DNA of 64,000 nt, taken from assembly GCA_002900995.3 (NCBI GenBank), contig CM035304.1, forward strand, positions 5,348,134 through 5,412,133, in the 5' to 3' direction. Under the pieces are notes generated by a model. It made no database searches. It saw only the letters and a program-made list of their open reading frames with translations, and was not told the DNA's origin. A program made the position numbers and the translations under genes. Source of the stretch: Ganoderma boninense. Lineage: Eukaryota; Basidiomycota; Agaricomycetes; Polyporales; Polyporaceae. This document shows positions 1-8,820 of the stretch, piece after piece (the stretch's first letter is position 1; each line of letters opens with the position of its first letter).

Positions 1-438
1 TCTCTCAAGGGCGGCCGCTGGTGTACGATTCCGTTCCGCGTTTGTCCCCCAGGCGAGGGCGGCAAGCCGAAGCCGCGCTCGACCCGCCTCGACGTGAACC
101 ATCCGCAGCCGTGGTCGGAGGCAGGTACATGGCCGCACGAGGATGGTCCCCCGCCTCCGAACATCCACGGCGACAAGGCGTTCCTGGTGAAGATGCAGGC
201 GCCGCTGGTCGTGTGGGCGTACCCAGCGTTCCTCGTGTACGATCGGCAGCACTCGTTCGGCGAGGTGTTCTTCTCTGCGCAGGACGGCCTGGAGGTGTAT
301 GCCACATTCATGGAGGAGGTGCAGGGCCCGCGAGGAGGTTATCGGGGTGGGAAGATGTATCGCTGGGCACGGAGGACGGGCGAGAGGGAGTTGACCGTGT
401 GTTTGGACAAGGAACCCACGACGGAGATCAAGTGGTGA
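1..438 (+). CDS. MYND-finger family protein, 3' terminal exon (partial)
   Basis: The frame is open from the first base of the window to a TGA at 436-438, so this is the last exon of a gene that begins to the left. It encodes about 145 residues matching the C-terminal exons of the MYND genes at 16807, 21464 and 50665. Shared features are a SLKGGRW start just after the finger, a D/N-H/Y-GD-x-FLVKMQ block, LVYDRQHSF, a GPRGG turn, and an ending of the form KMYRWARRTG...CLD...KW. MYND fingers (C-x2-C...C-x2-C...H-x3-C) bind two zinc ions and mediate protein contacts. The finger itself would lie upstream, outside the window. The gene is tail to tail with the HET gene at 910-3087. It is the closest intact relative of the pseudogene at 30836-31480. 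No function can be assigned beyond family membership. Confidence 0.75.
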   Translation, partial: SLKGGRWCTIPFRVCPPGEGGKPKPRSTRLDVNHPQPWSEAGTWPHEDGPPPPNIHGDKAFLVKMQAPLVVWAYPAFLVYDRQHSFGEVFFSAQDGLEVYATFMEEVQGPRGGYRGGKMYRWARRTGERELTVCLDKEPTTEIKW

Positions 439-909
439 GCTGTTCTGCGTATGCTCTAGTTGTCCGACGATGGAGACGGCTCCATGGCCACCTGAGCCAA
501 GCGGTCAGGCATTGGCGTCATCGCAGTTCAGCAGGAAGAGGAGGGAGACGATGAGCATCACATGTGCCACGGAGTACGTTTCGACGTTTATTCCTTTCTA
601 GTTGATGTCTCGGTTTCTTTCCTACCATCCAGAGTCTATCGGTGCCCATGACATTACACTCTTCCATAGCTATCCCACCGCTTGTATCATGTCTGCAATT
701 GGAACATTGCCCGGATGCAAATTTCCGCCCCTCGAGTCGATACACCACGTTCGACTCTTGGGGCACCACGCCTACCCTCCGAACTGGACATCCATCTTCC
801 TCTTGACCATGTCCTCGACACCTCCACCGACCTTCTCCTGATCGTTTTCGTGAGCATCGATGCCTGCAATCCCAGTCTCTTCGCTGATTGGCTCTACCAA
901 GGAATACTA

Positions 910-3087
910 TTAGGTTGCGATGGCTGGCGGGTTGCCAAGGACGACGTGCAGAAGGTACGCTTCAGCGCATACCAAGTCCAAGCGGAGGCGGAGGATGAGC
1001 GGCTCGACTCCTCCCGCATTCAGCTCGACTCCCCTGTGCTGTCCCAGTCTAGCACGCCACGGGTGCGAATCTGTCCAAGTCACAGTGGTAGGCTCGGCTC
1101 GAGGCCCAGGGGGTGTAGACTCTGACTCGCTTGGAAGATCGAGACCGCCGCGCCCCGAAATCGCCACCTGGGCGGTGATGGTGAGTAGTCGGCCATCGGC
1201 CTCGAGGGTATGATGAAAGTCTACGGTGATGTCGTGCTCGTCCTTGTCGCTGGAGAGCGTTAGGCGGTGGGTGCCTGTTTCATGACCCTCATCCGGACCT
1301 CGGAAGTCGACGGTGTACCCTTGCGCGCGGAGAGCCTCCCGGTTCTTCCCCAGGAGCAGCAGGCTTATTGTATGGTGCGGATGGCTGGTATCGGCCTGCG
1401 AGGCCTTGTGGTCGTACCGATCGGGATGGGGTATGTACACTGTCCTCGGCTGTATATGCGAACGACAGCGTTCTAATGTGTCCGGCGGCAGGAGGAAGAT
1501 ATCGGGTGTCATGATCCTCCCATGCGAAAGCGATTTCGGGGAAATGTGGACACATGCGGGATACATGAAGTCGACGCCGAGGCCGAGGTCCGAGGGAGGC
1601 ATATAGCATACCCGTCCCAGGACATGTCCAGGACGCTCCGCATGATGGCACCCGAGGATGGCCAAATACCACTGAGAGTCTTCCTCCGGGTCCTGCCTTC
1701 GATGACGGCGTAGTGATTCGGCAGGAAAAAGGAAAGAAAGGGGCAGCATTTGGACCTTTGTGCGGATGCCGTGCGGAGTGGATACGTATTCGAGGTCGAC
1801 GCGACGCGCGATATCGTGAGAAGGGATGCTGGTAATAGCTCGGCAGTCCGCGAAGAAGCTAGGTGCCATGGCGAGAGGGGACGCTGGGACCCGTCTCTGA
1901 AAAGAGATTCGCTGAGACAGCTCCGAGGCTGTGGTGGCGACGGTGTTGGATTCTGCAGACCTAAAGATTGGCGGGCCTCGGAGGTAGACGTCGCCCCACG
2001 CAAAGAGACTCTGGTCTGGGACACGCTGCATGATCTCTTCCTGCAGCCGTCTGAACGCGCGATCACCCTCACCGTAGAGCGTGGGCATGTTGATATCAAA
2101 AATCCCGAGCAGCGAGTACGCCTGGTCTTCGACCCTGGTCGTCTCCCGACCGGCCGCCCATGACAGTCTCTGAGCTACACTGAACCGGTTGAGCGGCTCG
2201 ATGTGTAGGAGAGCCTCCTCGCTGATCCCAGTGATTTCCTGTATGAGGTCGACAAGGGCGTACTTCGGCCCGATGGGGGCCCAGTCGCCCGAGAAGAACA
2301 ACACATCGCGGGGCGCGATGAGCTCCTGGAGAGTCCAGCCGCGGGTGAACCACAGACTGCCGCGGAAGTCGGACCTAGGCTTCCGGTGGTCTGCGGCGGG
2401 GGAGACGTCGGCGAGGAATGCGTAGCAAATCTCCGCCCGCGCGTACCACGCGTACATCGAGTTGATCGCTTCCGAGAGCTCTGCGCTGCTGGTTTTATCG
2501 ATACAACACGAGTCGATCCAGATGTATTGGTAGCCGTTCGCGCATGCGACCGCGCATGCTCCTCTGACCTTGGACGACAGCTCGGGGTCATCCCAGATTG
2601 ATCGATGCGGTATCTTCAACAGGTCCTCTTCGGATTGCTGAGGACCATCGCTCGAGATGGATTCAGAAGTATGAGACTGTGGACGTACGTCAGTGCCAGA
2701 ATTTGTAGAGGCTAGTATGGATAAAATGGAATAACGATGATGAGGGTGATTGCCACATACCAATTTTACGAGGCGCTGTGGAAGTACGCAGGTAATAAGA
2801 GCTTGAAGGAGTCCCCAGATCGACCTCAAGACGTGGACTCCGGTCGAGATTACGGTGGTTGCCGTCGCTGAGAAGGGCTCTGACGGTTGTTTGAGAGAAC
2901 GTATAGCTGGTGATTCACGATGGGACCGGGGCTTGGGATCATTGCGCTGTTGAATTTGCCGCAGCACCTGGTACGTCTGTTCCCCGTTCGGATCCCAGGT
3001 GTGTGATAAGATGGCATACTTCAAATTAACGTCTTTTCGAGGGTCCTTTTCGACGAAATTTCCGGTCCCGGTGTCTAAGAGACGCAT
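910..3087 (-). CDS. HET-domain (heterokaryon incompatibility) protein, copy 1
   Basis: A 725-residue frame starts at ATG 3085-3087 (MRLLDTGTGNFVEKDP) and stops at 910-912. It carries the HET-domain signatures AILSHTW (residue 25 on), YIWIDSCCIDK, SELSEAINSMYAWY, LWFTRGWTLQELIAP, and further on AYSLLGIFDINMPTLYGEG. In ascomycetes HET proteins trigger cell death after fusion of incompatible hyphae, and basidiomycete members are mostly uncharacterised. Between the first strand of the domain and the YIWIDS block there is an insertion of more than 100 residues. It includes a hydrophobic stretch at about residues 85-110. A canonical 84-nt intron (2677-2760; GTATGT...CACAG) lies inside the open frame and is itself stop-free, so either the spliced or unspliced form would be readable. 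The paralogue at 14119-16701 is clearly related along most of its length. Confidence is high for the family and moderate for the exact exon structure. Confidence 0.88.
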   Translation of the reverse strand: MRLLDTGTGNFVEKDPRKDVNLKYAILSHTWDPNGEQTYQVLRQIQQRNDPKPRSHRESPAIRSLKQPSEPFSATATTVISTGVHVLRSIWGLLQALITCVLPQRLVKLVCGNHPHHRYSILSILASTNSGTDVRPQSHTSESISSDGPQQSEEDLLKIPHRSIWDDPELSSKVRGACAVACANGYQYIWIDSCCIDKTSSAELSEAINSMYAWYARAEICYAFLADVSPAADHRKPRSDFRGSLWFTRGWTLQELIAPRDVLFFSGDWAPIGPKYALVDLIQEITGISEEALLHIEPLNRFSVAQRLSWAAGRETTRVEDQAYSLLGIFDINMPTLYGEGDRAFRRLQEEIMQRVPDQSLFAWGDVYLRGPPIFRSAESNTVATTASELSQRISFQRRVPASPLAMAPSFFADCRAITSIPSHDIARRVDLEYVSTPHGIRTKVQMLPLSFLFPAESLRRHRRQDPEEDSQWYLAILGCHHAERPGHVLGRVCYMPPSDLGLGVDFMYPACVHISPKSLSHGRIMTPDIFLLPPDTLERCRSHIQPRTVYIPHPDRYDHKASQADTSHPHHTISLLLLGKNREALRAQGYTVDFRGPDEGHETGTHRLTLSSDKDEHDITVDFHHTLEADGRLLTITAQVAISGRGGLDLPSESESTPPGPRAEPTTVTWTDSHPWRARLGQHRGVELNAGGVEPLILRLRLDLVCAEAYLLHVVLGNPPAIAT
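2677..2760 (-). other. Candidate in-frame intron (exitron-like) in HET copy 1
   Basis: On the minus strand the segment starts GTATGT, contains a branch-like ACTAG, and ends CACAG. It is exactly 84 nt (28 codons) without a stop, so splicing it out preserves frame. Removing it joins KLV to SHTSES, which aligns better with the paralogue, where no comparable insert is seen. Whether it is spliced cannot be told from DNA. Confidence 0.6.
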
Positions 3088-4513
3088 GGAGCTCTCTCAA
3101 ACGCCAATCCTGGGACAAAGCAACAGTTTGCAATGGTCAGAGTCAGAGTATGACATATATCCGAGAGAGATTCACCGATGGATTAGGAACCAGTACTTCC
3201 CGGTGCAACGAGCTTCTGGCGGAGAAATCTGCGCGAGGACTCGGGAGTAATGGACAGAATCAGGGAGAGACCTGCTATGTGGGTGAAGACGAGTTACTCG
3301 GGGGATATGCATTGCCACGCATAGGCTGTGGTTATGCCGTAATAGTGATGGCCATCCACAGCGCTGAGCAGCGGCTTTTCGACGGGCTTCGACGGGGCAA
3401 GAGTCGTGGCGCTAAATAGCTGGTGGTCGTGCGCTGCAAGTCGCGCGATCGCTTGACGCCTCAAGTTTTCAATCATGGGCACTAACGAGAATACAAGTCG
3501 CTGAACTGCAAAGCCAGTCTTTCATTTGCTCGTAACTCTACCCGGAGAACTACGAGCACGATGCACAGCGACGACCGACACAGGACGACACGCGGCGCTG
3601 CACGTCTACGGAAGTGGACCCACGAGAACGAGAGAACGCACGGCACGGATGACTATAATACAGGAACGAGTCATTAATACGGGAAGTTGCGAGCGAGCAT
3701 GGGAGGGACCAGGGGGCAACGTTTAGTTCTGAGGGGTCACAATCACGATGATGGAGAAGGGAGGCAGAAGGCGGGGTGGTGGGCGGGCCGATGAATGCAA
3801 GTGACGGGTTAACTGAGAATGGTAATGTTCTTTGTGTTGGGACGTGTGTAAGACCAGAAACCAGAGCACCGTGCAGAATATATGTACAGAGAATGGAAAG
3901 TTCCCATGCTATATGCGAAAACAGATGCGAAAGCGATGGACAAAAGCACTAAATGGATGGGGTGGGAGATATTGGGGAGAGGGGATGAATGGATGGGCCG
4001 ATGTCGATGTTGAATGATGAACTGATGATGGATGGATTTAGAAGAGACCATGACGTTGCGAACCAGACGGGGAAGTTGCATGTGCCACAATAGCGGAAAA
4101 TATGGTGTTACGGTACTGAATGAGGGGGCGTGGAGATGGAAGTCGGAGGATCATGACGAGGCGTGAACAGCGGAATGAATGCGAGGACCGTTGGAGAGAT
4201 GTCTACGGAGACGAAATGGATAGATGGAACCGACGTGCACGAGTGGTGGAAGAAGCAGAAGCGAGAGACGGCGCGACAAGCACAATCGGGCCACGCCTAG
4301 AGTCATATCAGACAAATATGGCCTTCCGTCAGCGCGCCCTGCATGGAAGAGCGACGCTCGATGCGCCACACGCCCGCTCGATGAAGAGCCCGGTGCGGAG
4401 ATGTCGACACGCAGCGCAGGGATAGCGAAAGGAAGCCGCGGATATGACGGAGACCGCGAGGGATATGATGGGGACCGCGAGAGCAGACCGGGCGGCGATG
4501 GGACGATCACCTA
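3088..4513. other. Intergenic region, no gene seen
   Basis: About 1.4 kb between the HET start and the 3' end of the gene at 4514-6679. Short frames here have no recognisable domain and no splice pattern that extends them. An imperfect tandem repeat of a 21-bp unit (two copies) lies at about 4438-4482. Confidence 0.5.
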
Positions 4514-6679
4514 TCACCGGCACGCCACGTCCGCATCTCCCTGGAGCCACCCCCGGGGTGGCGGCGGCAGGTCCATCGACAGGGTGAACTCGCCGCCGAG
4601 GCCGCGCTCGACATCGACATCAAGAGAATCACCGTGGTTGAGCATCACCGGCACGGGCACCTTCACATTCAGCGGCTGGCACAGCAGCGCGTTTGATGGA
4701 AGTCGGGGGTGGGGCTCTTGGCGCATGCTCCGTGTGCGCGTACGTGCCATGGGGTGGAGATGGGCATACGTCGGCGTAGGCGCAGACTTTTCGGGAGAAG
4801 CAGGTCGGGGGAAAGCTAGCAGGCCGCTCTCCAGGTCGAAGTCGCGAACTTCCCGCCAGCTCTCGTCGTCAGAAAAGTCGTCGTCCAACGAGTACCCGCG
4901 CGAGGACGTCTGGTAGAACGAGGCGTTCGTGACCTCGATCATCTCGTCCTCCTCTTCCTCCTCGCACACGGGGAAGAGCTGCGTGTCCATCTCCTTCGTC
5001 ACAGCCCGCATGCCAAGCTTGACGCCGAACTCCTCGCTGAGGTCCGCGAGCCCGACCACCGAGGGGCTGGCGATCAGGGACGAGCCTGCCTGCGCTTGGA
5101 GGCGAGCGACAGTCTCGGCGGTGACGGGCTCGCATCGCGCGAGGGGCGAGCTGTAGACGGGCGTCGCTAGACCAACGAGGTGCATCCGCGCTCCACCAAC
5201 ATAATCCCTGCAACTCCACGCGCGCCGGCGACTCTTGATCTCGAGGATAGTCAGGTCAGAGCCATACCGCGACCCAGAGCTGATCTGCCGTGGCGACGAG
5301 TCCATGCGAGCAAGAATATGGAGCAGGCGTGAGCGCATTGTGGAGAGCGTGTGATATGTGGACATGTCGAAGTCAAATGCGGGCGAGGGTGGTGAGGGGC
5401 TGCGGGGGACTTGCGGTAGTGCCTTTGTGTCGAGCGACGAAAGTCGGGGGGCACCACCGGGTGGCGTGACGATCCCGGGCGAAAATATCGAGCGTATGGG
5501 CGAGTCGGTCGGCGTGTGCACCGAAGACCCGTCGGTCTCCGTGCTCACACTCGTTGTGCTCACGCTAGTGCTTGCAGATGCGTCGTCCTCGTCGTCATCT
5601 GCTTCCCGGAGCTGGGCGGTAGGTTGCGAGAGGCTCTTCAGGGCGTACCCCACAGCAGGTCCGAACCCGTGCGCATTCGCCTCCACGATCATATCCCGCA
5701 TCCGCTCCTCCGCCTTCCGCAGCACGCTCCGCAGGACCCACGCGGGGTACAGACCTGCAGGGTACCCGAACTCCTGCGCAAGCAGCTCGGGCGCGCTCTC
5801 GGTCTCCGCAAATGACGGCGAACCTGTGGTAGAGAACATCGGAAAGACGTAGCGCCGCACAACATCCACCAGTCGTGACCGGGCGCGATGCCTGAGACGT
5901 TCAGAGTACGTTCGCACCTTGCAGTGTTCGGGAACAGGTATATCCGCGCGTGGCCTGACGCGCAACTGAAAGACCGGGACGGGAGGACGGTCCGCGACGG
6001 GGGAGGTGGGTGGTGACTGCTGGGTTCTCGAGAACGTGGACCCGGTCCGACAGTGCGACGAACCCGCAGGTATCTTGATCGGAGGTAGGGACAAGGGGAG
6101 CGTCGGGTGCCGGCTCGAGTTCCCGTCAGAAAGCGCGCCCTTGACCGCGGCCACGAGTGACGAGAAGAGCGACTTCTGCCGCTTGTGGTGCTTCGACGGA
6201 CTGGGCGGCGCAGACGCAGTCGACCTCGTCGAGAACCCTGAGCTCGTAGGGCTCGGGGTCTCCTCGTGCACGTCAGGTTGCTGCCTTGCGCGCTCCCTGT
6301 CCATCTCCGATGACGACACACGCACGTCCTCGACCACCGCCGCGAGGGCGTCCAGACAGCTCCCGTCGTCTTCGTCGCCCATGGGCGCCAGTGACCATGT
6401 CACCTGCGACCCGTCGACGAACGAGCACGACGCGGTCCGCGAGGGGATGTCGAAGACGACCTCGGTGATGAGCGCAGTGTGCCACGCCGCTTTGTCCATG
6501 GCGTAGATGTCGCGGGGTGCCTCGACGCCGAACCCCTCTTCCTGCAGCTCCTCGACCATCATCGCCTGTGTGCGCCACGCCTGAGGGCAGTCGACCTTAG
6601 CGTCATGGGTGGGGTCCGGGAGGGAGAGGGTGAAGAGGATGTTCGGGGACGGCAGCGGGGGCAGGACGCGGATGAGCAT
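4514..6679 (-). CDS. Uncharacterised 721-residue protein
   Basis: A single uninterrupted frame runs from ATG 6677-6679 to a TGA at 4514-4516. The N-terminal ~110 residues look globular and contain conserved-looking acidic and aromatic positions (DIYAMDKAAWHTALITEV, then VTWSLAPMGDEDD). This is followed by low-complexity Ser/Pro/Thr-rich stretches, a basic patch (KHHKRQKS, about residue 165), a middle globular part (EFGYPAGLYPAWVLRS, with a long helix after it) and an acidic run (CEEEEEDE) near residue 600. No signal peptide or membrane segment is obvious. The lack of introns is unusual among its neighbours. I do not recognise the family. The length, codon use and two folded-looking segments make it a real gene, probably a cytoplasmic or nuclear protein. 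Confidence 0.75.
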   Translation of the reverse strand: MLIRVLPPLPSPNILFTLSLPDPTHDAKVDCPQAWRTQAMMVEELQEEGFGVEAPRDIYAMDKAAWHTALITEVVFDIPSRTASCSFVDGSQVTWSLAPMGDEDDGSCLDALAAVVEDVRVSSSEMDRERARQQPDVHEETPSPTSSGFSTRSTASAPPSPSKHHKRQKSLFSSLVAAVKGALSDGNSSRHPTLPLSLPPIKIPAGSSHCRTGSTFSRTQQSPPTSPVADRPPVPVFQLRVRPRADIPVPEHCKVRTYSERLRHRARSRLVDVVRRYVFPMFSTTGSPSFAETESAPELLAQEFGYPAGLYPAWVLRSVLRKAEERMRDMIVEANAHGFGPAVGYALKSLSQPTAQLREADDDEDDASASTSVSTTSVSTETDGSSVHTPTDSPIRSIFSPGIVTPPGGAPRLSSLDTKALPQVPRSPSPPSPAFDFDMSTYHTLSTMRSRLLHILARMDSSPRQISSGSRYGSDLTILEIKSRRRAWSCRDYVGGARMHLVGLATPVYSSPLARCEPVTAETVARLQAQAGSSLIASPSVVGLADLSEEFGVKLGMRAVTKEMDTQLFPVCEEEEEDEMIEVTNASFYQTSSRGYSLDDDFSDDESWREVRDFDLESGLLAFPRPASPEKSAPTPTYAHLHPMARTRTRSMRQEPHPRLPSNALLCQPLNVKVPVPVMLNHGDSLDVDVERGLGGEFTLSMDLPPPPRGWLQGDADVACR

Positions 6680-7276
6680 CGCGGCCGATTAAAAGGATTA
6701 GAATAGAGTAGGAATGACTGTGAGGAGTTGGGGGGCTCCAACGGGGTATATTCTGCGCTCTTATGTGTCAATGGGGGAAACGGTGGATTAAGGTTCAACG
6801 CACTTGGTATCAGAGAAGGAGAGATGGCTGTAAAGAGACTAGCAGCGATGCCCGAACGAACCGGCGACTCTGCAGATCGTGAAATAGGCCCGAATCGAGT
6901 GTTATTCGCCCGTGGGGTGCCGTTGCAGCAATTTTGGGTAGGAGAGCGGGGAATAAGAACGTTGATGTCGTCGGACACGTCGCGGAGTGGCAGCGCCGGG
7001 CGTGGGTTGATAGGTGGCACCGGTATATGGTAGGCCGTTGCAGGAGGCACGTTTGGAGGAGAATTCGAAGAGGCGGCGAGCCACAGGATATATGGGACCG
7101 GGGAGTGTCGGGGAGAAGATGGGAGCATATGCCGAGGACGACAAAGAGAGTTGCGGCAAGGCGACGGATCAAGCGGACACAGACGGTCAGACGAAGGAGG
7201 TCAATGCAGCAGACGTCGAGCACGTACCAAAGCGGCCTACAGTCCAAGGGTAGGAGGGCAGCAACGGTCGAGGTCG

Positions 7277-7301
7277 ACGGTGTCGTCGTCGTCGTCGTCG
7301 G
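7277..7301. repeat. GTC/GAC trinucleotide microsatellite
   Basis: A run of about six consecutive TCG/GTC units lies in the region between the divergently placed neighbours (4514-6679 and PNP). It is outside any supported coding exon. Confidence 0.7.
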
Positions 7302-7386
7302 GCACAACGTCGTAGGCGGGACAATCAAACTACGGTATATATCGGCTTATGTAATTCGCCATACATGGTAACAAGCGCAACGTGGG

Positions 7387-8820
7387 TCAGCCGCGCGCGG
7401 CGCTGGCCGCGATCAGCTCGACAATCTTCTCGACGATGCCCTTCATCACCTCGGCTTTCTGTTTACCAATGAGGAGCACTTCCTCGTGCGAGACCTGAGT
7501 CTCTTCCTGTCGAATCACCGGATTTCCCGCGAGCTTCCCGTTCCAAGTCATTAGCATGATTGTTTACCCGTCCGGGGAGAAAACGCGGTTACTGACCTCC
7601 GCCTCGACTTCTTCCTTGATACTCCTGTACTGGTCCGGAATGACGACCTTGTTCGTGACTAGGCTAAGCACGAGGACCTCCAGGCCCTCCTCCTTCCCCG
7701 CTACAACCTCGGGGATGGTGCTCATCCCGACCACGTCTGCACCTGAGTTCCTGAGCATCCTTCCTTCCGCCGGAGTCTCGTACGTTGGGCCTGACACCCA
7801 CGCGTACACGCCCTCCGTGAGTGCGTTGAGGCCGAGCTGAAGCTTATGTGCGGCGAGGAACGCGAACCTTCGGAGGCTCACCGAGTACGCAGACGACAAG
7901 GGGAGGAAGCGGGGGTACTTCGAGTCAATCTGAGGCCCAAGAAGAGGATTCATCCCCGTCAGGTTCGGGAAGGCGATGTGATCCTGGATGACCACAACTA
8001 TAAATGGCATGGGGTGAATGGCAGCGACTTCGAGAGGAACAGGAACCATGCGCACTTGTGCCCACGTCGATGTTCGGGTTGAGAGCACCGGCGGCGTTAG
8101 TGACTATTTTGGAACGAAGCTTAGTACGCATGAGTACTTAAACAACCGTGTTACTTACTGATTAGGTTACGGACACCCAGGCGGGCCATAACGCGGATAG
8201 GATATACGACAGTAGAAAGCTTGTGTCCCTCGTAGGGATGCAGCTGTTTCCTCGTGGTCATTGCTCAATTGCCGAACATATGACAGAGTAACATACGCGT
8301 CCGAGCATGGCCACGACTGGAACGCCCTCTCCAGGACCGACAAGGCCGAAGGCCAGTGAGCTCTTGTGGCCAGGAACTGGAAGTGGAGTCGTTAATCAGT
8401 TGAATATAAGGGCAACTCCATCCCTCTAGAAGTGGACGCTGGACCCATTCAAAGCCCGCTAGACTGCCTGGTCAGGATCGAAGTCGATCGCTTCTTATAT
8501 GGGAGAAGAAGCACAGCCGGTCCATATGATCTCTCAGTGCGCCCAAAGTCCAGTATGCAACAGAATTCGGGCCTTAATGTGCCTGTGTGTAGGAGAGAGC
8601 AAGGTTCCAGCATACCTGTACTTTTTCCAAACCCAGGAAGGGTTGAATAAGGAACCTCCACGACCTCACGAAAGGCGGCAGCAAGTGTATGCAGGCCCGA
8701 TCCACAGACGATCCCGACATGTGGTTGACGTAGTTTCTCCGGAAGAACCGATTTTAGTGTGGCCAACGTCTCCTCAAAGGGAAGGGATTGTGGGGCGTGT
8801 TCAGTTTCGAGGAGAGGCAT
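7387..8820 (-). CDS. Purine nucleoside phosphorylase
   Basis: This cytosolic purine-salvage enzyme cleaves inosine and guanosine with phosphate to free base and ribose-1-phosphate. The gene has several short introns. Exon pieces read MPLLETEHAP at the chosen ATG (8818-8820), then GIVCGSGLHTLA (phosphate-binding loop), PGHKSSLAFG, LHPYEGH, TNAAGALNP, VIQDHIAFPNLTGMNPL, and YAWVSGPTYETPAE. NSGADVVGMSTIPEVV and VLSLVTNKV follow, then a C-terminal helix ending AASAARG before TGA 7387-7389. These are the family-defining blocks of trimeric PNP, in order. An upstream in-frame TTG at 8866-8868 is less likely as the start. Introns are canonical; the donor after the VGT codons (GTGCGC) restores the expected VGTIVVIQDH reading. 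It looks intact and single copy. Confidence 0.93.
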
